A DNA stretch of 26,473 bases from BNXB01 sp031556375. Lineage in GTDB: Bacteria; Bacteroidota; Bacteroidia; Bacteroidales; Azobacteroidaceae. Numbering within the stretch: position 1 is the first letter of the stretch; every line of letters begins with the position of its first letter. The notes beneath the pieces are model-generated. The model made no database searches, had not been told where the DNA came from, and saw only the letters and a program-made list of their open reading frames with translations. Location: the NCBI GenBank assembly GCA_031556375.1, contig JAVBTA010000026.1:1-26473 (forward strand). The letters are read 5' to 3'. A program made the position numbers and the translations under genes. Shown piece after piece: positions 9,470 through 17,852 of this stretch.

Positions 9470-10654
9470 ATGAAAAACAAAAGAATACTATTGTCAATCG
9501 CAACGTTTTTTGTATTGACCGCATCCATGGCCCAAACCCAGAGCCTGGGAGAATTGACAAATCTGGCATCTATCAAAAAAGAACTGAGAAATAAACGAAT
9601 AAGCTCAGTGGATAAATATGGGAACAATGGGGACTGGATTTCAAATATCAAACAGGGAGAAACACATGAAATCCAAATAAAAGGAACCGGAATCATCAGC
9701 CATATCTGGATGACAATAGCTCCCAATCAATTGAACAGGAACAATCTCATCCTGAGGATGTATTGGGATGGTTCGGAAAATCCTTCTGTAGAAGCGCCTT
9801 TAGCAGCATTCTTCGGAAATGGTTGGGACGAAAAATATGAATATACATCGCTTCCTCTGGCTGTAGGCCCGGGAAATGGGACAAGTCTGGTCTCCTACTT
9901 TACCATGCCATTTGAGAAAGGTGCACGTATCGAAATAGAAAATCAGGGAGAAGTGGTTTTAGAAAAATTATTCTACTATGTCGATTATCTGGAAATGGAT
10001 AAACTTCCTGAAAATATGGGACGTTTTCATGCCTGGTATAATCATGAGACTACGGAAGCACTTCCTGAAGGAGAAACAGAATGGGGTATTGTCGGACAAC
10101 AACAGAACAATACCGATGGTAAAAATAATTATATATTTGCAGATATAGAAGGTGAAGGACATTTTATCGGAATCAACTATTATGTACAATGTCCGTCTCC
10201 AATGTGGTATGGTGAAGGCGATGACATGATTTTTATCGATGGAGAAAAAATGCCATCGTTATTGGGAACCGGAACAGAAGATTTTTTTAACACATCATGG
10301 TGTCCTAAATCAATATTTTCCCATCCTTATTATGGCTTTGCCAGAGTCAACTGGGACATCGGCTGGATGGGAAGAACTCATGCTTACCGCTTTTTTATAT
10401 CGGATCCAATATATTTTACAAAATCATTCAAAGGAACCATTGAGCACGGACACGACAATAATATGACTCTGGATATTGGAACAGTGGCTTATTGGTATCA
10501 ATCCAAGGCCGGTAAATTACCTCCGCCACCTTCTTTTGAAGCCCGTCAGCCTAAAAAACTGATAGAAGGAATGGATATACATCGCTGGCGCCATGAATGG
10601 AGAAAAAATAATGGAAATGACTCTAAGCTTTGGGGTAATGAGGATAAAAAATAA
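9470..10654 (+). CDS. DUF2961/GH172 family exported furanosidase, copy 1
   Basis: 394 residues with a type I signal peptide ending SMAQ-TQS, so probably periplasmic. The DUF2961 signature is complete: RISSVDKYG near the N-terminus, GTGIISHIWMTI, YWDGSENPSVEAP, AAFFGNG, GINYYVQCPSPMWYGEGDD, the LLGTGTEDFFNTSW motif with Glu270, HAYRFFISDPI, and IEHGHDNN. DUF2961 founded CAZy family GH172, whose characterised members act on alpha-D-fructofuranosides and alpha-D-arabinofuranosides, including exo-acting D-arabinan enzymes from Dysgonomonas. Here it is followed by a close paralogue and a longer relative. It lies 11 bp after the propeller gene. The family call is strong; D-arabinofuranosidase activity is inferred from the family and from the isomerase and ribulokinase in the locus. 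Confidence 0.87.
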   Translation: MKNKRILLSIATFFVLTASMAQTQSLGELTNLASIKKELRNKRISSVDKYGNNGDWISNIKQGETHEIQIKGTGIISHIWMTIAPNQLNRNNLILRMYWDGSENPSVEAPLAAFFGNGWDEKYEYTSLPLAVGPGNGTSLVSYFTMPFEKGARIEIENQGEVVLEKLFYYVDYLEMDKLPENMGRFHAWYNHETTEALPEGETEWGIVGQQQNNTDGKNNYIFADIEGEGHFIGINYYVQCPSPMWYGEGDDMIFIDGEKMPSLLGTGTEDFFNTSWCPKSIFSHPYYGFARVNWDIGWMGRTHAYRFFISDPIYFTKSFKGTIEHGHDNNMTLDIGTVAYWYQSKAGKLPPPPSFEARQPKKLIEGMDIHRWRHEWRKNNGNDSKLWGNEDKK

Positions 10655-10677
10655 TATTAATTGTGAATAATAATCAT

Positions 10678-11856
10678 ATGAAAAAAACATTCTTAATTGG
10701 GTTATTGATAGCTTTGGGAGCATCAATAACTATTGCTCAGAACCTGTCTGGAGAACTGGGAAGTTTATTGACCATACAGGATAAGGTTAAATCCAAACGC
10801 ATCAGTTCAGCAGATGTTACAGGAGGAAACGGTGATAATAAATGGGGAATCGGCCCTGATAGTACTTACTCCGTAGAAATTTCCGGCGCCGGAATAATTA
10901 ACCATATTTGGATAACAATAGCTCCTCAACGTATAGACAGACAAAACATCATTCTGAAAATGTATTGGGATGGAAACAAATATCCATCGGTCGAAGCACC
11001 GATCTCTGCGTTTTTCGGTAATGGTTTCGGTGAATTTTATGAATTCACATCGCTTCCGTTGGCCGTCGGACCACGTGACGGAACAGGTCTGGCCTCCTAT
11101 TTTCAAATGCCTTTTGCCAAAGGAGCCCGTATCGAATTTGTAAATGAAACCGGTAAAACGATTGATTGTCTTTATTTCTATATCGATTATACTGAGGTCG
11201 AAAAACTCCCGGCAAAAACAGGACGTTTCCATGCCTGGTACAATCATGAACTGACGGATGCTTTGCCGGAAGGTGAAACCGAATGGGGATTAGTCGGAAA
11301 ACCCGGTGAGAATAAGGATGGCGCAAATAACTATGTATTTGCCGACATAAAAGGAAAAGGGCACTTCGTCGGCATTAACTATTATGTACAATGCCCGTCT
11401 CCGATGTGGTATGGTGAAGGTGATGATATGTTCTATATAGATGGAGAGAAAAAAGCATCGTTACTGGGAACAGGAACAGAAGATTTTTTTAACACATCAT
11501 GGTGTCCGGCATCTAAATTTTATCATCCCTATTATGGCTTTGCACGGGTAAATCATGATATAGGATTCCTGGGGCGTACACACGCATATCGGTTTTTTAT
11601 CTCTGATCCGATATATTTTGATACCGCATTGAAAGGAACCATCGAACATGGACATAATAACAATCTGACTCTGGATATAAGTACGGTTGCTTACTGGTAT
11701 CAATCCGAAGCATCTCCCCTGCCCGCGGCTCCCTCCTACGAGATGAGACAACCCCGCAAACTGATAGACGGACAAGATATACACCGTTGGAGACATGAGT
11801 GGAGAAAGAATATGGGAAATGATCCTACACTTTGGGGTAACGAAAAAGCAAAATAA
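10678..11856 (+). CDS. DUF2961/GH172 family exported furanosidase, copy 2
   Basis: 392 residues from the ATG at 10678, which starts the signal peptide (MKKTFLIGLLIALG... ending TIAQ-NLS); a GTG at 10663 would only add five residues. It aligns nearly end to end with copy 1, at roughly two-thirds identity by eye, with the same LLGTGTEDFFNTSW motif (Glu268), GINYYVQCPSPMWYGEGDD and RWRHEWRKN. The two are therefore tandem duplicates. Differences cluster in the first 60 residues, around KPGENKDGANN and in the loop after FFNTSWCP, which may tune the substrate pocket. Both copies keep every motif I can recognise, so both are probably active. The gap to the next gene is only 3 bp, indicating tight translational linkage. 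Confidence 0.87.
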   Translation: MKKTFLIGLLIALGASITIAQNLSGELGSLLTIQDKVKSKRISSADVTGGNGDNKWGIGPDSTYSVEISGAGIINHIWITIAPQRIDRQNIILKMYWDGNKYPSVEAPISAFFGNGFGEFYEFTSLPLAVGPRDGTGLASYFQMPFAKGARIEFVNETGKTIDCLYFYIDYTEVEKLPAKTGRFHAWYNHELTDALPEGETEWGLVGKPGENKDGANNYVFADIKGKGHFVGINYYVQCPSPMWYGEGDDMFYIDGEKKASLLGTGTEDFFNTSWCPASKFYHPYYGFARVNHDIGFLGRTHAYRFFISDPIYFDTALKGTIEHGHNNNLTLDISTVAYWYQSEASPLPAAPSYEMRQPRKLIDGQDIHRWRHEWRKNMGNDPTLWGNEKAK

Positions 11857-11859
11857 ATT

Positions 11860-13800
11860 ATGTACAGAAAAATCTTTTTGAGTTGTATTGCCGTGGCTTT
11901 AATTCAAACCGGATATAGCCAGCAATTCAGGAAAGAACTGGAAAATCTATGTATTGCCGGAGAGTTACCGGCTTACAGGTCTGACGCTATTGAGCAACTT
12001 TCGAGTTACGACCGCATAGGAGGTAATGATGACGGATTCTCTGGGAAATACTCCTATTTGAGAATGGAAAATAATGAATATGTCATCGCGGATTTAAAAG
12101 GGCCCGGATTAATCAATCGTATCTGGACTCCAACACCTTCGAATGACACGATTCGCTTTTATTTTGACGGAGAAAAAATACCCCGGATTAATATGCCTTT
12201 TATTGACTTATTTTCCGGGAAAATATATCCTTTTCAATTTCCACTTTGCGGCAATGAGGTGGGGGGGTATTTCTGTTATGCTCCGGTATCTTATTCCAAA
12301 TCCCTGAAAATAGTTTACAAAGGAAGCGGGCTTAAATTTCATCAGATACAGTTCCGGACATTATCTCCGGATAAAAAGATAGAAAGTTTCAGTATTGATC
12401 TCTATAAAAAGAATCAGAATATCTTAGACCGCATTACATCCGTTTGGAAACGTGAAGTCAAAGCATTTGAAATTGGACAGGAGGACAAAATTTTGTCGGA
12501 AAATATCAATTTCGTTCTGAAACCCGGTCAGACGGGGAAACTATTCTCCATGAACCGTGGAGGACGAATTGTTGGACTAGAACTGAATTTAGGAGATGGA
12601 TTAGTCAGCCGTTACAGGGATATCTGGTTTACGGCAAACTGGGATAAAACGGCTAATAATGCTATTGATATGCCATTAGCTGACTTTTTTGGTTATGCTT
12701 TTGGGAATCAATCGATGCACAGTATGTTGCTGGGAACGAATGGCAGTACACATTATTCTTACCTGCCTATGCCTTTTGATAATTCTGCTGATTTAAAATT
12801 TGAATACAAACAACGCCTGGATACGGCTCAGAAAGATATCGTGGTTTCCGGAACTATTTATTATACTCTCCAAAAGAGAAACCCTGCCGGAGAAGGCAAG
12901 TTCTACACCCAGTGGAGAAGGGAAATCCGTCCGGAGAAGGGAAAACCATATTGCATTGCAAATATTAAAGGTCGTGGACATTATATAGGAACTATACTTA
13001 TCGCCCAGGGATTGGAGGAAGGAATGACTTTGTATTGGGAAGGTGACGATTGTTCTGTCGCTGATGACAAAATGATTATGCATGGCACAGGATCTGAAGA
13101 TTATTTCAACGGCGGATGGTACGCTGTAATGGATCGTTGGGACAGAGGAGTCAGTATGCCTGTCCATGGAGCTTTAATTTATGATTTGAAGACGGCAAAA
13201 ACAGGAGGCTATCGCTTTATGCTTTCCGATAAGATTAACTTTGACAACGATTATACACTCACAATAGAACATGGGCCGGAAAATAATGAACTGGATGTAG
13301 ATTATTCCTCCGTAGCATTTTTCTATGGCGATGATATGACTTTTGAAAATACAACCTACAGTAAGGAAATAGCAAGCCCCTCCTACCCCCACAGGCATAT
13401 ACTGATGGCCCAAGAATTAACGACACGTTTATACTGGTTCACTTCCATAAGCTTTAACGACGGTATGGAATTTTATTCCAGAAGGGAAGATAGTTGGATG
13501 ACAAATATCGATTTTGATGCAGTCCCGATGGCCAGATTTGAACTCGAAGGATTAGATAAAGGTAAATACAAATGCCACGTTGTATGTAAAAAACAAAAAG
13601 GAGGTAATGATTTTTGTTTCTGGCAACGTACGAAACCGGTAAGTAACTGGATCGTACAAGATGAAGACGCATCTGAACAGGAAACAATCTATCTGGGAAT
13701 TATCGAAATCACAGAACAGATCAATACAATCACCCTGCGGAAACGAAAACTGGATAATACCAAGGTAAAACTCTATAATTTCATCTTTGAACGCATCTAA
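11860..13800 (+). CDS. Large DUF2961/GH172 protein with duplicated jelly-roll and C-terminal extension
   Basis: 646 residues with a signal peptide ending TGYSQ-QFR. It is a third, divergent DUF2961 member. The N-terminal half has GPGLINRIWTPTP and FYFDGEKIPRINMP, matching the start of the DUF2961 fold; a second copy of that pattern follows at about 235-320 (GGRIVGLELNL, MPLADFFGYAFGN). The core motif is HGTGSEDYFNGGW with Glu413, then GGYRFMLSDKI and IEHGPENNELD. About 130 residues beyond the core (from about 520) form a beta-rich extension ending in LYNFIFERI, absent from the two shorter copies. It is probably exported and active on the same glycan but on a different linkage or position. It starts 3 bp after copy 2. 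Confidence 0.82.
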   Translation: MYRKIFLSCIAVALIQTGYSQQFRKELENLCIAGELPAYRSDAIEQLSSYDRIGGNDDGFSGKYSYLRMENNEYVIADLKGPGLINRIWTPTPSNDTIRFYFDGEKIPRINMPFIDLFSGKIYPFQFPLCGNEVGGYFCYAPVSYSKSLKIVYKGSGLKFHQIQFRTLSPDKKIESFSIDLYKKNQNILDRITSVWKREVKAFEIGQEDKILSENINFVLKPGQTGKLFSMNRGGRIVGLELNLGDGLVSRYRDIWFTANWDKTANNAIDMPLADFFGYAFGNQSMHSMLLGTNGSTHYSYLPMPFDNSADLKFEYKQRLDTAQKDIVVSGTIYYTLQKRNPAGEGKFYTQWRREIRPEKGKPYCIANIKGRGHYIGTILIAQGLEEGMTLYWEGDDCSVADDKMIMHGTGSEDYFNGGWYAVMDRWDRGVSMPVHGALIYDLKTAKTGGYRFMLSDKINFDNDYTLTIEHGPENNELDVDYSSVAFFYGDDMTFENTTYSKEIASPSYPHRHILMAQELTTRLYWFTSISFNDGMEFYSRREDSWMTNIDFDAVPMARFELEGLDKGKYKCHVVCKKQKGGNDFCFWQRTKPVSNWIVQDEDASEQETIYLGIIEITEQINTITLRKRKLDNTKVKLYNFIFERI

Positions 13801-13810
13801 ATATCTGATT

Positions 13811-16153
13811 ATGAAAAAATATTATACTCTTTTATTATCTGTCTTTGTAACCGTCCTTTTTTCCTGTACCGGAAATAAAGAGATAACTTCTTTTGTCAAA
13901 GTCAATAACGGGTATTTTGAAATCGACAATAAACCCTACTATTTTATTGGGACAAACTTCTGGTATGGAGCTATATTAGGTTCCAAAGGAAAAGAAGGCG
14001 ACCGGGAACGTTTACTCAAAGAGCTTGATTTCATGCAAAAAAACGGGATAAATAATCTGAGAATTTTAGTCGGAGCTGATGGGCAGGATGGTATCCCCAG
14101 TAAAGTGATGCCTGCACTCCAGACTGAACCCGGGAAGTATAATGAAGAATTACTGGACGGTTTGGATTTTTTATTGTCCGAAATGGGCAAACGGAAAATG
14201 TATGCTGTCTTATATTTTACGAATAGCTGGGAATGGTCGGGAGGATACAGCCAATATCTCGCGTGGACGGGACATGGTAAAGCTCCTGTGCCCGCCGTGG
14301 ATGGTTGGCCTGCCTTCGGAAAATATGTCGAACAATACGCATCTTGCGATTCCTGCATGATACTACTAAAAAATCATATAAAACATATCATCAACCGGAA
14401 AAATGCTTATACCAATCTCCCGTATATGGAAGATCCGGCAATCATGTCATGGCAAATCGCAAACGAGCCACGTACTTTTGGAGATAAAAATAAAGAGTTG
14501 TACAAAAATTGGTTGAAAGAAATTGCGGCTTATATCCGGTCTCTGGACTCTAATCACCTGATTTCTACCGGTTCTGAAGGAACTGCTGGATCGGAAAGTG
14601 ATATCAACCTGTATGAATCGGTTCATGCCGATCCTAATATCGATTACCTGACTATGCATATCTGGCCAAAAAACTGGAGCTGGTTGGATCCCCAGAATAT
14701 ATCCGGGACAATTGACACATGCATTGTAAAAACCGGTGAATATATGGATAAACACATCGCATTAGCCCGGAAACTGAGTAAACCGATTGTACTGGAAGAA
14801 TTTGGTCTTCCCAGAGATCATCATCAGTATGATTCAGACGATTCTACTTCCTGCAGGGATAAATACTATGAAAGTATATTTAAACAAGTTCTCACACACG
14901 CTACAAAGAAAGACGTTCTGGCTGGATGTAATTTCTGGGCCTGGGGAGGATTCGGACGTCCTTCCTGCGGTCATGTTTTCTGGGAAAAAGGAGACAATTA
15001 CCTGGGAGATCCCGCACAGGAAGAACAAGGTCTAAATGCTGTTTTTGATACGGACAACACCATTAGCCTGATCAAAAAATACGATACAAAAATAAAAAAC
15101 TTACTTGTTGCAGCTCCCATAGATAAAAAATGTACTCCGGAAACACTTGCGTTGTTCTGGAAAATCAAAAGAACTTTGGACAACGGAATTATGTATGGGC
15201 ACCAGGATGATCTGGCCTATGGACATAATTGGTACAGAGAACAAGATCGATCGGATACAAAAGATGTCTGTGGTGATTATCCTGCATTGACAGGTTGGGA
15301 AATCGGTCATGTGGAAACCGGAATGGAATATAATCTGGATTCAATTTATTTCTCTGATATGAAACGATATATGAAAGAGGCTCATCAACGTGGTTCTATC
15401 AATACTATCAGTTGGCATGGAGATAATATCGTAACCGGTAATAACGCATGGGATTGTAAACAGGACTCTGTAGTTCGCTCTGTACTGCCAGGAGGAAGCA
15501 ATCATGAAAAATACATGGTCTGGCTGGATCGGTTGGCAGCGTTCTTTTCAGATCTGAAAGATGATCAGGGGACTAATATTCCTGTTATTTTCAGAATGTA
15601 CCACGAGCATACCGGGAATTGGTTTTGGTGGTGTAAAGAACAATGTACTCCGGAAGAATATAAGAAACTGTGGATCATGACAGTAGACTATCTGAGAAAC
15701 ACCAAGAATATTCATCATTTATTATATGCATATTCGCCTACGGATGTGAATACAGAGGACTCTTTCCTGGAGCGTTATCCGGGAGATGATTATGTGGATA
15801 TCGTCGGTTTTGACTGTTACGCATATGGTACAAAACCGGAGGAATTGAAATACTATACCGAAAAAATGGATAAAAGCCTGGAAGTTGTTTGTTCCGTTGC
15901 CGATAAAACAAATAAAATCCCAATAGTCGGAGAAACCGGAATGGAAGGAATAAAATACTATACTTTTTTTATGGAAATCCTATATCCGATATTATCAAAA
16001 TATCCGGTTGCTTCAGTCCTTTTGTGGAGGAATGCTTTTGACAAACCGGATCATTTCTATGCACCGTTTGCCGGACATCCATCCTGTAATGATTTCAAAG
16101 TTTTTATTAAAAAACCGAGGATATTAACCTGTAGCAACTTAAAAGAATTATAA
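13811..16153 (+). CDS. GH5 (subfamily 7-like) + GH26 bifunctional beta-mannanase lipoprotein
   Basis: 780 residues from the ATG at 13811; an upstream ATG at 13787 would overlap the previous gene. The lipoprotein signal places Cys19 in VLFSC. Residues about 27-430 form a GH5 barrel resembling subfamily 7 mannanases: acid/base Glu219 in MSWQIANEP and nucleophile Glu330 in VLEEFGLP. A short linker (around APIDKKCTPET) leads to a GH26 domain at about 440-780, with acid/base Glu599 in FRMYHEHTGNWFWW and nucleophile Glu708 in VGETGME. All four catalytic acids are present. The GH26 half shares LRYPGDDYVD-type and YAYSP motifs with the stand-alone GH26 upstream. The tail after Cys (TGNKE) is less acidic than in the SusD and SGBP lipoproteins, so surface or periplasmic facing is uncertain. 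It is likely the main mannan depolymerase. Confidence 0.92.
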   Translation: MKKYYTLLLSVFVTVLFSCTGNKEITSFVKVNNGYFEIDNKPYYFIGTNFWYGAILGSKGKEGDRERLLKELDFMQKNGINNLRILVGADGQDGIPSKVMPALQTEPGKYNEELLDGLDFLLSEMGKRKMYAVLYFTNSWEWSGGYSQYLAWTGHGKAPVPAVDGWPAFGKYVEQYASCDSCMILLKNHIKHIINRKNAYTNLPYMEDPAIMSWQIANEPRTFGDKNKELYKNWLKEIAAYIRSLDSNHLISTGSEGTAGSESDINLYESVHADPNIDYLTMHIWPKNWSWLDPQNISGTIDTCIVKTGEYMDKHIALARKLSKPIVLEEFGLPRDHHQYDSDDSTSCRDKYYESIFKQVLTHATKKDVLAGCNFWAWGGFGRPSCGHVFWEKGDNYLGDPAQEEQGLNAVFDTDNTISLIKKYDTKIKNLLVAAPIDKKCTPETLALFWKIKRTLDNGIMYGHQDDLAYGHNWYREQDRSDTKDVCGDYPALTGWEIGHVETGMEYNLDSIYFSDMKRYMKEAHQRGSINTISWHGDNIVTGNNAWDCKQDSVVRSVLPGGSNHEKYMVWLDRLAAFFSDLKDDQGTNIPVIFRMYHEHTGNWFWWCKEQCTPEEYKKLWIMTVDYLRNTKNIHHLLYAYSPTDVNTEDSFLERYPGDDYVDIVGFDCYAYGTKPEELKYYTEKMDKSLEVVCSVADKTNKIPIVGETGMEGIKYYTFFMEILYPILSKYPVASVLLWRNAFDKPDHFYAPFAGHPSCNDFKVFIKKPRILTCSNLKEL

Positions 16154-16172
16154 ATAATATAAAAATACAGAT

Positions 16173-17837
16173 ATGAAAAAATATGTCATAGGAGTAGATT
16201 ACGGTACGGATTCCTGCCGGGCGGTAATTGTAGATGCAGAAAATGGAAAGGAAATAGCTCATTCGGTTCAGTATTATCCGCGTTGGAGTGTAGGTAAATT
16301 TTGTAATCCTGTTGAAAATCAATACCGTCAACATCCGTTAGACTATATTGAAACCCTGGAAGCTGCAATAAAAGAAGCTTTAGCCAAAGCTCCGGAAGGG
16401 ACTAAAGAATCAGTAATGGGAATCGGATTTGACACAACCAGTTCAACACCGGTATTAACAGACCAGTTCGGAACTCCCCTGGCCTTACTTCCCGAATTTG
16501 CAGAAAACCCGAATGCCATGTTTGTGCTTTGGAAAGATCATACTGCCATTAATGAAGCCACAGAGATCAATGCTTTGTCCAAAAAATGGGCTGTTGATTA
16601 TACCGCATACGAAGGTGGTATTTATTCTTCCGAATGGGTTTGGTCTAAAATACTTCATATTTTAAGAGTAGATCCGTCTTTGAGGGGAAAAGCTTATTCC
16701 TGGACAGAGCACTGCGATTGGATGCCTGCTTTAATCACCGGAAATACAAAACCTGAGACAATGGTTCGCAGCCGTTGTGCCGCCGGACATAAAGCAATGT
16801 GGCATGAATCATGGAACGGACTCCCCTCCGAAGATTTCCTGAAAGAACTCGATCCGCTATTAACCGGATTCCGGGCGCATTTATACGAAAAGACTCAGCC
16901 AAACGATGCCAAAGTAGGAACCCTAACCGAAGATTGGGCAAAAAGACTCGGACTAAGTACACAGGTCGTTGTTTCGATTGGAGCGATCGATTGTCATGTA
17001 GGAGCTGTCGGAGCCGAAATCAAAGAAGGCCGTTTTGTCCGTGTAATAGGCACCTCTACATGCGATATTATGGTCGTGCCTTACGATAAAATGAAAGACA
17101 AATTGATTCCCGGGATTTGCGGACAGGTAGACGGATCGGTGCTTCCCGGAACAATTGGACTGGAAGCCGGGCAATCTGCTTTCGGGGATATATATGCCTG
17201 GTATAAAAATATAATAGGTTGGAGTGTCACAAATATTCTGAGTAATTCAACCTTACTTGATGAGAATACAAAACAAAAATTGATAGAAGAAACGATTTCC
17301 GGAATTATACCTGAATTGACAAAAGAAGCCGAAAAAATCACTATTGAAGAAAGTACAGTCATTGCAACCGACTGGATGAATGGCAGAAGGACTCCTGATG
17401 CCAACCAATTACTGAAAGGTACTATTTCCGGACTGACACTCGGGAGTACCGCTCCTGCTATTTTCAGGGCGTTGGTGGAAGCAACGGCATTCGGTTCAAG
17501 AGCAATTATAGAAAGACTCCTGGAGAATGGCATCGAAATCAACGAAATTGTCGGAATCGGAGGTATTTCACAAAAATCGCCTTTCGTGATGCAAGTAATG
17601 TCTGATGTACTGAATATGCCGATTAAAATTGCAAAATCCGATCAGGTTTGCGCTTTAGGCGCCGCAATGTTTGCAGCAACAGCTGCAGGGATTTATCATA
17701 CCATAACAGATGCTCAACAAGCGATGGGAAAAGGTTTTTCTTTAGAGTACCATCCTGATCCGGAAAGACATGGAAAATATAATAAATTGTATAAAAAATA
17801 CCTGGAAACAGGAGCATTTTCAGAGACACAGATCTAA
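16173..17837 (+). CDS. araB: Ribulokinase (FGGY family)
   Basis: 554 residues, no signal peptide, full AraB length. The N-terminal ATP-binding motif GVDYGTDSCRA is followed by typical AraB blocks: PRWSVGKFCNPVENQYRQHP, GFDTTSSTPVL, PEFAENPNAMFVLWKDHTA, YEGGIYSSEWVWSK, RSRCAAGHKAMW, GTSTCDIMV, GLEAGQSAFGD and the C-terminal GIGGISQKSPFV. It phosphorylates ribulose in the cytoplasm; AraB enzymes accept both L- and D-ribulose. No arabinose isomerase (AraA) or ribulose-5-phosphate 4-epimerase (AraD) lies in the window, whereas a FucI-type isomerase does, so D-ribulose made from D-arabinose is a plausible substrate; its product enters the pentose phosphate pathway directly. Flanked closely (19 and 15 bp) by PUL genes, so part of the operon. 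Family call very firm. Confidence 0.94.
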   Translation: MKKYVIGVDYGTDSCRAVIVDAENGKEIAHSVQYYPRWSVGKFCNPVENQYRQHPLDYIETLEAAIKEALAKAPEGTKESVMGIGFDTTSSTPVLTDQFGTPLALLPEFAENPNAMFVLWKDHTAINEATEINALSKKWAVDYTAYEGGIYSSEWVWSKILHILRVDPSLRGKAYSWTEHCDWMPALITGNTKPETMVRSRCAAGHKAMWHESWNGLPSEDFLKELDPLLTGFRAHLYEKTQPNDAKVGTLTEDWAKRLGLSTQVVVSIGAIDCHVGAVGAEIKEGRFVRVIGTSTCDIMVVPYDKMKDKLIPGICGQVDGSVLPGTIGLEAGQSAFGDIYAWYKNIIGWSVTNILSNSTLLDENTKQKLIEETISGIIPELTKEAEKITIEESTVIATDWMNGRRTPDANQLLKGTISGLTLGSTAPAIFRALVEATAFGSRAIIERLLENGIEINEIVGIGGISQKSPFVMQVMSDVLNMPIKIAKSDQVCALGAAMFAATAAGIYHTITDAQQAMGKGFSLEYHPDPERHGKYNKLYKKYLETGAFSETQI

Positions 17838-17852
17838 GGTTACTATTTCATA

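Noticed and set aside
10807..11326. Long minus-strand open frames opposite the GH172 genes
   Set aside because: They lie antisense to a strongly conserved family, and their translations show no domain pattern.
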